This document shows positions 51,826-60,750 of a stretch of DNA of 64,000 nt, one piece after another. The notes beneath the pieces were generated by a model, which saw only the letters and a list, made by a program, of their open reading frames with translations, was not told the origin of the DNA and did no database searches. The stretch is from positions 558,001 to 622,000 of the forward strand of contig JAKCFJ010000004.1 of assembly GCA_025041175.1 (NCBI GenBank). Reading direction: 5' to 3'. The stretch comes from Halobacteriales archaeon YIM A00010 (GTDB lineage: Archaea; Halobacteriota; Halobacteria; Halobacteriales; Haloarculaceae). The first letter of the stretch is position 1. Every line of letters starts with the position of its first letter. The position numbers were made by a program, and so were the translations under genes.

Positions 51826-52239
51826 TCGATACAGAAGCAGTCAGCTGCCCGACTGCTATCGTCGAGGATATCGCTCGGTTGTGTGAGAGACCAATACTGA
51901 CCGGCGAGCGAGTGGAGGATCATCGTAGAACGCCGAATCACCCAGATTTCGCCCTCATAGCATCCATTTGAGTGCCAACTCCGACCCATTGCCCCGGAAG
52001 AAAAGAATCGCTTCAGAAGCGAATATGAGCCTCTCAGAGGAATCCTGATGAAACACCACAAAAACAGCCGTTTCTGGCTGTCTATCATCCCCGATTTCGA
52101 TACTTCACTCGCCACTGAACCCCGAGCACGCGCTGCGATGTGTAGTGGCCGTGTGCTGTCCGTGCTGAGAGAGGAGACATTTCCTCACCCACCTCATCTA
52201 TTCATTCATTACCATCGGAATTGAATGATAATCAAGAGA
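51826..52239. other. Gap without recognisable gene
   Basis: A minus-strand frame at 51762-52115 has no haloarchaeal protein composition and overlaps the PadR upstream region. I see nothing else of note. Confidence 0.45.
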
Positions 52240-52640
52240 TGAATAAACGAGATCATATCATCAACGGTGTCCTGGTGGGCATCGGCGTCGGGAGTATCCT
52301 CTCGCCAACATGAGATACGTAGATGATCCACTCGATCGTCGCGGTCACCGTCCCCGTCACGTTGGGCGTGCTTGTTTCCGATGTCGCCAGCGATTTCGGA
52401 CGACATCGCAACACGCTACACAACGGCGTTCTTCTCGGGAGCTTCGTTGTGTTCCCGTTCGTCTTCGGTACCCTCCAATACGTCTGGATCGGCGTGGGGA
52501 CCCATTTCATTCTCGACCGCTCCGGAGCAAAACGCGGGTTTGCCTCCTTCTATCCATTCAACCACCCACTCATTATCATCGATCACCGTCTCGCGTGCGC
52601 TACAGCATCTACTATAGAGAACGCTATAGCCCCTGTGTGA
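52240..52640 (+). pseudogene. DUF457-type membrane hydrolase with two in-frame stops
   Basis: MNKRDHIINGVLVGIGVGSI starts the frame at 52240. TGA and TAG follow SILSPT within three codons. The same frame goes on with MIHSIVAVTVPVTLGVLVSD, HRNTLHNGVLLGSFVVFPFV and IGVGTHFILDRSGAKRGFAS. This matches YdjM-like membrane-bound metal-dependent hydrolases. A shortened product could start at 52323. Confidence 0.75.
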
Positions 52641-52694
52641 CATGCTCTTGGACGCTCTCGTTCAGCAATTCGAAGTTCGTTGGCTCGGCCACCC

Positions 52695-53582
52695 TCAGTA
52701 GGATTTGCTCGTCACGAGCGTTCCGGAGCCATCTTCGACCGTCACCGTATCGCCGCCGTTATTCCAAATTGGCTGACTGGAGCCCCAGTAGCGGTCTGTC
52801 TGTGTATCCTCTCCACTGCCAGTATGGAGCGTCACCGTCGCCTCAGCTGCGAGTGAGGCCCCGCTCGGAAACGTGTACGTGTGACCTGCATCGTCCGATA
52901 CCGTCCATCCGGAGAGATCAAGCGTCTCAGAGCCAGTGTTCGAAAACTCCACGTATTCGTCGTTGAGATTGTCTCGATCATCGCCCTCTGCGTCGGCGTG
53001 GATTTCAGTGATCGAGAGGGCGCTCCCGCTACTCGGATCCCGGCAGTGCCAGAGGCCCCGCTCAGCCGCCTGGGCATCCGATTCGGCGGCGTAAAACCGG
53101 TCGCTCTGACCGAATGAACTATCGTACACACGCGCATGGCCAGTCTGGATGAGGTCGTAATTGAGGTTCTGGCCATCGTCATGGATGTATGCGAGGAGGC
53201 GACCGTAGTCGCCACGGCCATCACTTTGCTCATCCAGCTCGAGCGTGATCTGCTCACCCGTCTGGAGCTCGTCTTTCATATATGCACTCGCAGCATCCCC
53301 TGCCTCAGCGAGACACTGTTCACCTGCCTCCGTGTCCGGCACGCCTTCGAACTCCGTCGGGTCGTTTTCACCGTAGATTTCCGGCGTATCGACTCCGAGC
53401 AGCCGCACGGTGTCGGTCGTGCCATTCGAGTACTCGACATCAACCGTATCACCGTCCGTTACCGACGTGACCGTCGCGGTCAGCTCGCTCGTCGTCGAGG
53501 GACTGCCCACGACGCCCGCAGGGATCGCAACGGCAAGCACTGTCATCACCACAACTATGTGAGATGTTCGTATCACATCCAT
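52695..53582 (-). CDS. Secreted thermonuclease (SNase) with lamin-tail domain
   Basis: 295 residues from MDVIRTSHIVVVMTVLAVAI, a signal peptide ending near GVVGSP. The SNase domain has TSVTDGDTVDVEYSNGTTDT, VRLLGVDTPEIYG (catalytic Arg and Glu), GDYGRLLAYIHDD (second Arg) and FYAAESDAQAAERGLWHCRD. A C-terminal lamin-tail domain starts LSITEIHADAEGDDRDN and includes EYVEFSNTGSETLDLSGWTV. It probably degrades extracellular DNA or RNA. It is a standalone gene. Confidence 0.9.
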   Translation of the reverse strand: MDVIRTSHIVVVMTVLAVAIPAGVVGSPSTTSELTATVTSVTDGDTVDVEYSNGTTDTVRLLGVDTPEIYGENDPTEFEGVPDTEAGEQCLAEAGDAASAYMKDELQTGEQITLELDEQSDGRGDYGRLLAYIHDDGQNLNYDLIQTGHARVYDSSFGQSDRFYAAESDAQAAERGLWHCRDPSSGSALSITEIHADAEGDDRDNLNDEYVEFSNTGSETLDLSGWTVSDDAGHTYTFPSGASLAAEATVTLHTGSGEDTQTDRYWGSSQPIWNNGGDTVTVEDGSGTLVTSKSY

Positions 53583-54057
53583 ACATTTTGAATAATAACA
53601 TATTAACATTGGTTACGAAATGTATATAGGGCTGCACGGAGAGGCCCTGCTGGACAGTCCCGAACGACGCCCGGCAGACGATCACTACTCGCGATCCATG
53701 ACCGTGCAGACAGCGCCGATATTGCACCCGCCTGCCTCCCTGGTGGGTCTGCTACTCGGACGGTTCCGCGTCCTCTTCATCAGCCGTCAGACGCTTGTGC
53801 GACTCGTTTCCACTGGAGGTGTTGCACATCGCCTCGGAACTGTGGGCGCACCCGCCGTACTCAATGGGCATGCAACGCACTACTCACCACCTCTGAGTCA
53901 GTGATAAAGCAACCACTCTTCCCGCCAGTCTGCTCAGAAACGATATCTTTCGAACATGATAATAAATACCAAAGAATCTCGTGGTGAGCGCTGAGAACTG
54001 CGATTGACGCGTTCACCAGCCATATTTTCAATATGATGGAGCGCGAAGGATGTGATA
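53583..54057. other. Gap with a third resolvase-site-like block
   Basis: CGCCAGTCTGCTCAGAAACG at 53931-53950 followed by ATATC resembles the fused palindromes at 48374 and 48403 (GCAGTCTGCTCAGAACCGAT). The open frame at 53620-53904 looks non-coding. Confidence 0.4.
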
Positions 54058-54777
54058 ATGCTTCTCCCATCGTCTGTCCGCGATGACGACGCACTCACGC
54101 CGACTCAGAGACAGGCGCTTCGGGAGTGGCTCCGCGTGCATGAAGACCACGAGAGCCGTGAAGACCCGCTGAAGATGGCGCTCGTCATTGCCGGAGACAA
54201 ACCCGCGATGTATCTCCAGCCGTCGGAGTGGGCGTATCCTGGCACGCGGTTCGGCTTCGACACGAATGAGCAGTTTAGAGAATTGATTGACGCACTCGAG
54301 TTGGTCGCCCACCAGATAGAGGGGATGAATGGATGGTTTGTCGCTCCCGCGCATGGGCGGCTCGATCTTCTACCGTCAACGGTTCGTGCACCGACGGACA
54401 CAGCATGGCATCGGCGGCTCGGAGTGGTGCTCGGCTATCCCCCCGAAGCGATCGAGTTTTTCATCGACACCACCGGAGCAAAGCGAACCCAACCGCGTGA
54501 GCTCGTCGAACGCGGCGTACTCAGTCCGGACGAACTGGCGTACACACAATTCGTCTTCTACATCCACGACGATTCGAGCGACGGCTACGAGCGAGCCATC
54601 GAAACGGGCCGAGCCGTTCGAGCGCGATTCACGGAGCTGGCCGAAAAGTGGGAGCTGCCGATTCTCGAAACCATTGCCGAGGAGCAGTATCAACTTGCAG
54701 TAGCAGTCTACAGCGGCGAACGCAGGGGATTCCCTGGCGAAACAGTCGATTTCAAAATGATTGCTCGTAGAGATTAA
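54058..54777 (+). CDS. 240-aa protein of unknown family, paralogue 2
   Basis: 239 residues from MLLPSSVRDDDALTPTQRQA. It shares QRQALREWL, MALVIAGDKPAMYL, TAWHRRLGVVLGYPPEAIEF, LSPDELAYTQFVFYI and LAEKWELPILETIAEEQYQL with paralogue 1. Its TAA lies inside the convergent zinc-ribbon gene's stop region. Function unknown. Confidence 0.75.
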   Translation: MLLPSSVRDDDALTPTQRQALREWLRVHEDHESREDPLKMALVIAGDKPAMYLQPSEWAYPGTRFGFDTNEQFRELIDALELVAHQIEGMNGWFVAPAHGRLDLLPSTVRAPTDTAWHRRLGVVLGYPPEAIEFFIDTTGAKRTQPRELVERGVLSPDELAYTQFVFYIHDDSSDGYERAIETGRAVRARFTELAEKWELPILETIAEEQYQLAVAVYSGERRGFPGETVDFKMIARRD

Positions 54778-54881
54778 TATTTCGGACTATCCACGTGCTG
54801 GCCGCACACTTCGCACTTTCCTCCATTCCGTTCTTTGAAGTCATTCTCATGGCCGCAATTGTTACATTTCATCTTGACCAT
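54774..54881 (-). CDS. 35-residue zinc-ribbon protein, convergent with paralogue 2
   Basis: MVKMKCNNCGHENDFKERNG then GKCEVCGQHVDSPKY and TAA. Four cysteines in two CxxC pairs form a complete small zinc ribbon. It overlaps paralogue 2 by four bases tail to tail. It is too short for most gene finders. Confidence 0.7.
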   Translation of the reverse strand: MVKMKCNNCGHENDFKERNGGKCEVCGQHVDSPKY

Positions 54882-54970
54882 GCGATTCTAATAAATAGGA
54901 AACAATAACAAAAATATTGCGGCGGTAAATGAGATGATCCTATTTAGCGTGCAACTGCTTGCTAGGAGAA

Positions 54971-55222
54971 ATGGAAACGTGTGTGAAACTGATCGGTCCC
55001 AGCCCGATAACCAAGAGTATCCAACCGATAGCCTTCGCTACCAGCGAGGTCACCAAAGCCATTCGGGAGGCTTCAATCGAGGAGATTCCATCTAGCGACG
55101 GGCACACCGAATTGCGAGTGACACATCGACAGACAGCACGGCGACACACCAGTACGTCCGAGACGTTCTATGGCTGGGGAGAGGGTTCACAGCCTCGTTC
55201 GCAAGGGCCTCTGGATGCGTGA
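54971..55222 (+). CDS. Small hypothetical protein, perhaps truncated
   Basis: METCVKLIGPSPITKSIQPI and the following FATSEVTKAIREASIEEIPS have real-protein composition for about 55 residues. The tail (TSTSETFYGWGEGSQPRS) is less convincing. Not recognised. Confidence 0.35.
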   Translation: METCVKLIGPSPITKSIQPIAFATSEVTKAIREASIEEIPSSDGHTELRVTHRQTARRHTSTSETFYGWGEGSQPRSQGPLDA

Positions 55223-55339
55223 CGACCGCTTCTCCGAGAGCAAACACGTAGCCGTTCGATCACCTAGGGCGGGATAGAGCCATGTCACGCACCGCCAACA
55301 CCGACATCTGCCACGGACTGCCAGCTCGTGGGACCGCGA

Positions 55340-55673
55340 GATCGCCATTCGATTAATGGGCGACTGTGGGCTCCGCGTCGCTGAGGTCCTCGATGTCTGT
55401 CCTGACCACATCTCACGGAGGAGTGACGGGCGGCACTACCGGCTGGAAGTCGTTGGCGGGAAGGACACCACCGGCGAGTACCTCGACGGCAAGCATCGAG
55501 AGACGTGGCTCCCGGTCGAGCTCGAACGAACCATCAATCGCTACATCCAGCACGAAGACATCAAGAGGGACGAGCCGCTCATCGATCGGTCGAAACGCAC
55601 GCTACAGCACTGAATCGAGGACGCGGCCGACGCGGCGGCTGAGGCGACCGGTGACGAGGACTATCGACGTTTC
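55340..55673 (+). pseudogene. Tyrosine recombinase N/mid fragment
   Basis: The frame reads WDREIAIRLMGDCGLRVAEV (first catalytic Arg region), YRLEVVGGKDTTGEYLDGKH, ETWLPVELERTINRYIQHED and DEPLIDRSKRTLQH, then TGA, then IEDAADAAAEATGDEDYRR. The C-terminal catalytic part is missing. It is a diverged copy of the 49.4 kb integrase, which keeps the opposite end. Confidence 0.82.
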
Positions 55674-55748
55674 CTCGCGGAGTTTCGAGGCTTTCCCCGC
55701 AAGGATGACGGCCAATATCTCGTCGTCCATATCCTTCGTTTCGACCAT
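55673..55748 (-). pseudogene. 5' fragment of a small gene
   Basis: The minus strand from ATG 55748 reads MVETKDMDDEILAVILAGKA and SKLREE, then runs into the integrase fragment. It starts two bases after the stop of the upstream gene, so it was the next gene of that operon. Not recognised. Confidence 0.5.
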
Positions 55749-55750
55749 CG

Positions 55751-56130
55751 TTAGTCCTCCTCGTAGCGAATCTCGACTGGGATTTCGATATTCTGGTCCT
55801 CTGACCGGAACGCCAGCGTTGCCTCATTGACCAAGTTGTGGCGCATCTCGTCCACCCATACTTCGAGTTCAGCAGTCCACCACTCATCCCATTCTGCCAG
55901 TTCTTCGTCCGTCAGCTCGTGCGGGTAATCGTTCCCTCTCGGAACCGCGCCCACGAGTCATTCCGCGACAGATAGCGGCAGATGTCTGGCACGCGCGTCG
56001 GATCCATGCTGTGCCCGCCGAGCAATATCTTCTCATCGAGATGGATCGGTGTCGCGTCCATCTCGGAGGGATAGAACGTCTCGACTTCTGCGACATGGGG
56101 CGTCGCTTGGATCTTCCCCTCAAACGGTGG
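55751..56130 (-). pseudogene. Hypothetical gene, probably frameshifted
   Basis: The first part reads PHVAEVETFYPSEMDATPIH, EKILLGGHSMDPTRVPDICR and LSRNDSWARFREG. Around 55944 the coherent sequence moves to another frame: NDYPHELTDEELAEWDEWWT, LEVWVDEMRHNLVNEATLAF and EDQNIEIPVEIRYEED. The last 67 codons have their own ATG and might be a gene alone. Unknown family. Confidence 0.5.
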
Positions 56131-56328
56131 GGAGATTCGCAGACAGTGAGACCGACGCTCGGTTCGATCATGATTGTTTTATATCGGGAAAACAAGATGG
56201 TTCTTATCCCCCATAACCAATAATTATGTTTATATATCATAATATCCATATACCACCAGTGAGAGTAGCCAAAGCCAAATGGCCAACAGCTTTATCAACT
56301 CGAAATATCATATGACTATTGTATTGGT
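56131..56328 (+). promoter_or_regulatory. AT-rich leader of the cas operon
   Basis: Sequence is AT-rich at 56165-56245 with TTTATATATCATAATAT near 56229. CAGCTTTATCAACTCG lies near 56287, about 40 bases before the cas6 ATG, and holds a possible TATA element. No repeats of CRISPR type are present. Confidence 0.4.
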
Positions 56329-57072
56329 ATGAGAACACTCGTCACGTTAACAGCTCGAAATGACTTTTCATATTATAATAAATACAATCATAAATTACAG
56401 GGCCGATTGTACAATGATATAGAACGAACAGGTTACAAGAACATCCATAGCAGTCAGGGGCTCACGGGTTTCAGTTTCTCTAACATCTTTCCACCTCGGA
56501 ACGCGGAAGAAGGTGATACGCGTCGCTTCATCTTTGCAGCACCAGACGAACAGTTAGTGGCAGATGTGGCCTATGGCTTCTGTTCAGAACCCGAAGTCAA
56601 CATTGGACCGATGGCCTTAGAGGCCAAAGAAGCCTTTACGCTAGATCCTGCCGTCGAAGAGCAAGGAACGCTCACCACAGGAACGCCGATCGTCCTCCGG
56701 ATGGATGCTGAAAACGCTCGTGAGAAGGGGATCGACCCAGGAGATTATGACCGACTCTACTGGCGACCAGAACACGGCATGGACTGCTTCTTCGATCGCC
56801 TCTACGCTAACTTACAGTCGAAGTATCAGCTGGTCTACGACGATGAACCCCCTGAACCACCGTACTTTTCGGGCTACTCGTTGGACCGATCAATCGCCAA
56901 GCCGGTGTCATTCGCTGACGGTGATGTCCAGTTCATCGGCGGGGAATGGACCTTCGAATACGAGCTCCAGGGACAAAAGCATCGGCAGATACTTGACTTG
57001 GCACTTGATGTCGGTCTTGGGGAGCTGAATGGACTAGGCTTCGGGTTTGTGAACCGTGGGGCGGACGTCTGA
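56329..57072 (+). CDS. cas6: Cas6 CRISPR RNA endoribonuclease (type I-B)
   Basis: 247 residues. It opens MRTLVTLTARNDFSYYNKYN, the haloarchaeal Cas6 start, with TGFSFSNIFPPRN in the first ferredoxin fold. The C-terminal Gly-rich loop is ELNGLGFGFVNRG. It cleaves pre-crRNA within repeats. It is first of a tightly packed operon; its last base region overlaps the cas8b start (57072). Confidence 0.94.
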   Translation: MRTLVTLTARNDFSYYNKYNHKLQGRLYNDIERTGYKNIHSSQGLTGFSFSNIFPPRNAEEGDTRRFIFAAPDEQLVADVAYGFCSEPEVNIGPMALEAKEAFTLDPAVEEQGTLTTGTPIVLRMDAENAREKGIDPGDYDRLYWRPEHGMDCFFDRLYANLQSKYQLVYDDEPPEPPYFSGYSLDRSIAKPVSFADGDVQFIGGEWTFEYELQGQKHRQILDLALDVGLGELNGLGFGFVNRGADV

Positions 57073-59045
57073 TGCTGCTCGATGCACTGGCCACGATCGG
57101 TGACGAACTCGCCAAGCAGCATTTCGAGTCGAAGTACCTCGCATGTTGTTCTCCGGACGCTCTGCGTGGCAATCAGGCCATCGAGACAGTCATAGAACTC
57201 GAGTTCAAGCGAACTGAAGAAGGGTTAACATACCGAGGAACGAGAATCGTCGATCCGATCGATCCACTGGAGATGGCTATCAAGTACGGGTACGCTAACC
57301 GGTATAACCACCTTGATCACAGTCTCACCCAGCGGGCCAGTAGCAGTATTCTCACAGAGTTCGATCGGATGATAGACTGGCCGCAGGACAACGCCATCGG
57401 TGATGTCGTTGATGATCCATTCGTCGAAGAGTTAGCGGACGCGTTCGATACCTACGCCTCGAGAATCCGTGATGATCTCGAACAGTACGACGAATCCATC
57501 GATTACAAGGTTCTTCTGACAATTCGGTTCCAAGAAGATGGATCAATCCAGTATCCTGGTGAGATAGAGGCACTTGCTCGTGGGGCCTTCAATGCCTACA
57601 AAGGGTCGCTCGAAACATTCTCAAATGCGACGGGAAGTAGCGGTATCACTCGGTGTGCCATCTGCGACGAGGAAGGTGAAACTTTCGGACTCGGTGCAGG
57701 GTTAGACGCCATGTATACCTTCAAGAAGCAATGGCCGTTCCCGAAGTACAATGCCTCTAACGCGTGGCAGTCTCGCCCCCTCTGTGCAGAGTGTATCAGA
57801 AACCTCGAGGCGGTGTCAAAGCTCTTCTTGGACAAGCAAGATCACGGAGCCCCGGGCGTACGGTGTCGAGTTGTCCCCTATGCACTCCCGATTGATGGTG
57901 CCGATGATCGTCTCCGAAGTCTTATTCGAGGAGGGTACAAGAACCTGACCGACGACGAGAGCGAACGGCCACTGTCAAACGCTTGGGCCCAGTACCAAAG
58001 TGAAGCGGAAATACTGAACGAAGCGGAAGTGCTCCGTCTTTCTTTCGTTCATTACATCAGAGACAGTAACAAAACACACGGTGTGGCGACGATCGACGGC
58101 GTCTCTATCGATCACGTCAACAGTATCATAGAGACGTTCGAAACCGTCCTCGACACGCACCCGTTCTTCCAGATCGAACCATTCTCAAATCTCACATCAC
58201 CCAGTGAGAAGCAGGTCTTCACTGGGATGTGGCTCTATGATCTGCTGTGCGACATCTCAGATAGCGATCACGAAAGCAATCCGATCGGCGACGACAATCG
58301 GTGGGCAAACTATACGGAAGCCCTCCTCACGGCGTCGTCGATCCGATACGGAGAGTTCGTCAATGGGCTCACGCGCGAAGCAATCGTACGTTACCGCGAG
58401 CGCCTCTCGAATGACGACGAAGAAGATTATCCCTACGATGGCTTTCACGTCGCTCGCGCGTTCGCCTTCCAACGAACCTGCGCTCGGCTCGACCTGCTCA
58501 CTGACGACCATACCGACCATACCATGAATCTGGACAGCATTACAGGCGATTACGTGACGCTTGGCGATGGACTCGCCGAGTTCATCGACGCCCACGATAG
58601 TATCGACCAGTCGCCCGGTAGAAGTGCCGCCTTCATCCTCGGTGCCGTGGCAGCGCAGCTCTCGGCCTGGCAAATGAACCGGAATCTCAACCGAACCTTC
58701 GTCCAGAATCGCGACGCTGCCCATCTATCAACGGAAAATCTACCGAAGTGGGAGACTGCGATCTGGGAGAAGGCCAAGACCTACAACGCCCAGAACGGAA
58801 ACTACGGGATTCCGTGGCGTACAGCTCATGAACTGTTCCACAAAGCGGTCCTTCGAGGCGAAAACGAAGGGTGGAACGCATCCAAAGACGAGCTGCAGTA
58901 TCACTACATCCTTGGTGTCACGTTCGGCCCGAAGATAGCTACTCGAGCCTCTGAAAATTGGGAACTGTACGCCGAGGACGACGAAGAGACGAGCGACATG
59001 CGAGAGGTACAGAGCGTCGCAACCGAACACGAAGTAGAAAACTAA
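57072..59045 (+). CDS. cas8b: Cas8b/Csh1 large subunit of type I-B Cascade
   Basis: 657 residues. A zinc-finger-like region lies near residues 195-245 (RCAICDEEGETFGLG and RPLCAECIRNLE). Length and position between cas6 and cas7 fit Cas8b of haloarchaea, which recognises the PAM. The C-terminal part is helical. The gene is intact. Confidence 0.9.
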   Translation: MLLDALATIGDELAKQHFESKYLACCSPDALRGNQAIETVIELEFKRTEEGLTYRGTRIVDPIDPLEMAIKYGYANRYNHLDHSLTQRASSSILTEFDRMIDWPQDNAIGDVVDDPFVEELADAFDTYASRIRDDLEQYDESIDYKVLLTIRFQEDGSIQYPGEIEALARGAFNAYKGSLETFSNATGSSGITRCAICDEEGETFGLGAGLDAMYTFKKQWPFPKYNASNAWQSRPLCAECIRNLEAVSKLFLDKQDHGAPGVRCRVVPYALPIDGADDRLRSLIRGGYKNLTDDESERPLSNAWAQYQSEAEILNEAEVLRLSFVHYIRDSNKTHGVATIDGVSIDHVNSIIETFETVLDTHPFFQIEPFSNLTSPSEKQVFTGMWLYDLLCDISDSDHESNPIGDDNRWANYTEALLTASSIRYGEFVNGLTREAIVRYRERLSNDDEEDYPYDGFHVARAFAFQRTCARLDLLTDDHTDHTMNLDSITGDYVTLGDGLAEFIDAHDSIDQSPGRSAAFILGAVAAQLSAWQMNRNLNRTFVQNRDAAHLSTENLPKWETAIWEKAKTYNAQNGNYGIPWRTAHELFHKAVLRGENEGWNASKDELQYHYILGVTFGPKIATRASENWELYAEDDEETSDMREVQSVATEHEVEN

Positions 59046-59051
59046 CCCACT

Positions 59052-60029
59052 ATGTCAGCTGACAATACCACTGTGCAAAATCGCTCAGAAATCGTTTTCC
59101 TGTACGACGCCGTCGACACCAACCCGAACGGGGATCCACTGACCGAAGAGAATCGCCCCCGAGTCGACGACTACACCGAAGAGGCGATCGTCACCGACGT
59201 TCGGCTCAAACGGGTGGTCCGAGACTACCTCGACCGGGAGGGACACTCGATACTCGTCAAAGCGTCAGGCGGCGAGGCACGAGATGACAAAAACGATAGG
59301 TACGCCGAGCTTTTCGAGCAGATCGACGAGGATAACGAGGAAGACGTAATCGATACCTTCCTGGATCTTGCCGCTGACGTTCGATTGTTCGGCGACAGCA
59401 TGGCGTTCGAGGACGCACCCACGGAACAATCGTTCACCGGCCCGGTCCAGTTTAACTTCGGCCGATCGATGCATCCTGTTCACGAAGTGACTCATGGCAA
59501 GACATCGGTGCTCGCTGCCGATAGCGAAGATGGCGGTGCGGGTGGGAATATGTTCTCGGAACACAGGGTTGCGTACGCAATGCTGCGGTTCCACGGCGTT
59601 GTCGACGAGAACGCCGCAACCACAACCAATCTCACCGAAAACGATGTGGATCTGCTTGAAGACGGGCTGTGGTACGGGACGAGAGAGCTGACGAACACCT
59701 CATCCAAGCGTGGGCACGAACCTCGACTGCTACTGCGGGTTGAGTACACTGACGACGAGTATCATGTTGGTGACCTCCATCGTTCGATCAGCTTAACCCC
59801 ACAAACGGATGGTCCAAAGGCAATGCGAGACGTCTCGCATGCCACGATCGAATGCGACGATATGCTAGGTCTGTTAGATGATCACCGAGACCGGATCGAG
59901 CATGTCGATGTTCGCGCCAGCCGACGCCTGCAGATCAGCGCCCACAATGAAGAAGGTGGTCCAGAGAGACTCGAGGCAACACTAAAGGCTACTCTCGGAG
60001 CCGAGGCCGTCACTGTCCAGTATGACTGA
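59052..60029 (+). CDS. cas7: Cas7/Csh2 backbone subunit
   Basis: 325 residues. EIVFLYDAVDTNPNGDPLTE followed by ENRPRVD is the Cas7 (DevR/Csh2) signature. PVQFNFGRSMHPVHEVTHGK and HRVAYAMLRFHGVVDENAAT follow. It polymerises along crRNA in Cascade. It overlaps cas5 by eight bases. Confidence 0.95.
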   Translation: MSADNTTVQNRSEIVFLYDAVDTNPNGDPLTEENRPRVDDYTEEAIVTDVRLKRVVRDYLDREGHSILVKASGGEARDDKNDRYAELFEQIDEDNEEDVIDTFLDLAADVRLFGDSMAFEDAPTEQSFTGPVQFNFGRSMHPVHEVTHGKTSVLAADSEDGGAGGNMFSEHRVAYAMLRFHGVVDENAATTTNLTENDVDLLEDGLWYGTRELTNTSSKRGHEPRLLLRVEYTDDEYHVGDLHRSISLTPQTDGPKAMRDVSHATIECDDMLGLLDDHRDRIEHVDVRASRRLQISAHNEEGGPERLEATLKATLGAEAVTVQYD

Positions 60030-60750
60030 CGACTGCATCGTCTTCGACGTGGCCGGAGAACATGCCCACTTTCGGAAGCCTCACACCACGTCACCAGCGA
60101 TGACGTTCGGACTCCCACCACGGACGACCGTTGCTGGGATGGTCGCTGCTATACTCGGACTCCCTCGGGACTCGTACTACGATTCCTTCGGTCGCGAGTC
60201 GAGTCGAATTGCTATCTCGCTCGAATCACCCATCCGGCGACTGTCGATGGCGGTCAACATCCTCAACACGGAAGGGAGCGATGGCAAAACAAAAGGGGCA
60301 ACCCCAGGCAAGTTCTTCCGCAGCCATCGACAACAGAATGTCTTCGAATACCTCTGTGACCCGGCGTACCGACTGTACGTCTCACTCGACAACGAGGGGC
60401 TGATGGATCGCCTTGAGTCGAAGTTATCCGCTGGGAAGAGCGCATATGCACTGTCGCTTGGACTCAGTGAACACCTGGCCTGGTACGATTACGTGGGACG
60501 TTTCGAAATCGAGTCTAGGGAGGGAAAGGCATCGGTTCGATCGGCACTCCCTGGCGAAAGCCTGACCATCATTCCCGATTCCGGGGCGGAATATGTGTCT
60601 GAGCGTATGCCCGCATTCATGCGCTCGGATGGAGACGGTCGCATTGCCGACGGTTCACAGAACGTGACGTACGACCGTTCAGGCGAGCCGATCGCTGTTC
60701 GAGACGAGCCCTATTCGATCGTCGGAGGCGATACAGTTGTCTTCTCGTAA
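60022..60750 (+). CDS. cas5: Cas5 (type I-B)
   Basis: 242 residues. CIVFDVAGEHAHFRKPHTTS and AMTFGLPPRTTVAGMVAAIL are the Cas5 N-terminal signature, holding the crRNA 5' handle. It overlaps cas7 and cas3, so is translated in a coupled way. Confidence 0.94.
   Translation: MTDDCIVFDVAGEHAHFRKPHTTSPAMTFGLPPRTTVAGMVAAILGLPRDSYYDSFGRESSRIAISLESPIRRLSMAVNILNTEGSDGKTKGATPGKFFRSHRQQNVFEYLCDPAYRLYVSLDNEGLMDRLESKLSAGKSAYALSLGLSEHLAWYDYVGRFEIESREGKASVRSALPGESLTIIPDSGAEYVSERMPAFMRSDGDGRIADGSQNVTYDRSGEPIAVRDEPYSIVGGDTVVFS

Noticed and set aside
51762-52115. 117-codon minus-strand open frame
   Set aside because: Composition is rich in Ser, Cys, Trp and Arg, unlike haloarchaeal proteins, and it overlaps the PadR promoter.
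53620-53904. 94-codon plus-strand open frame
   Set aside because: No homology sensed and basic, Arg/Pro-rich composition; probably non-coding spacer.
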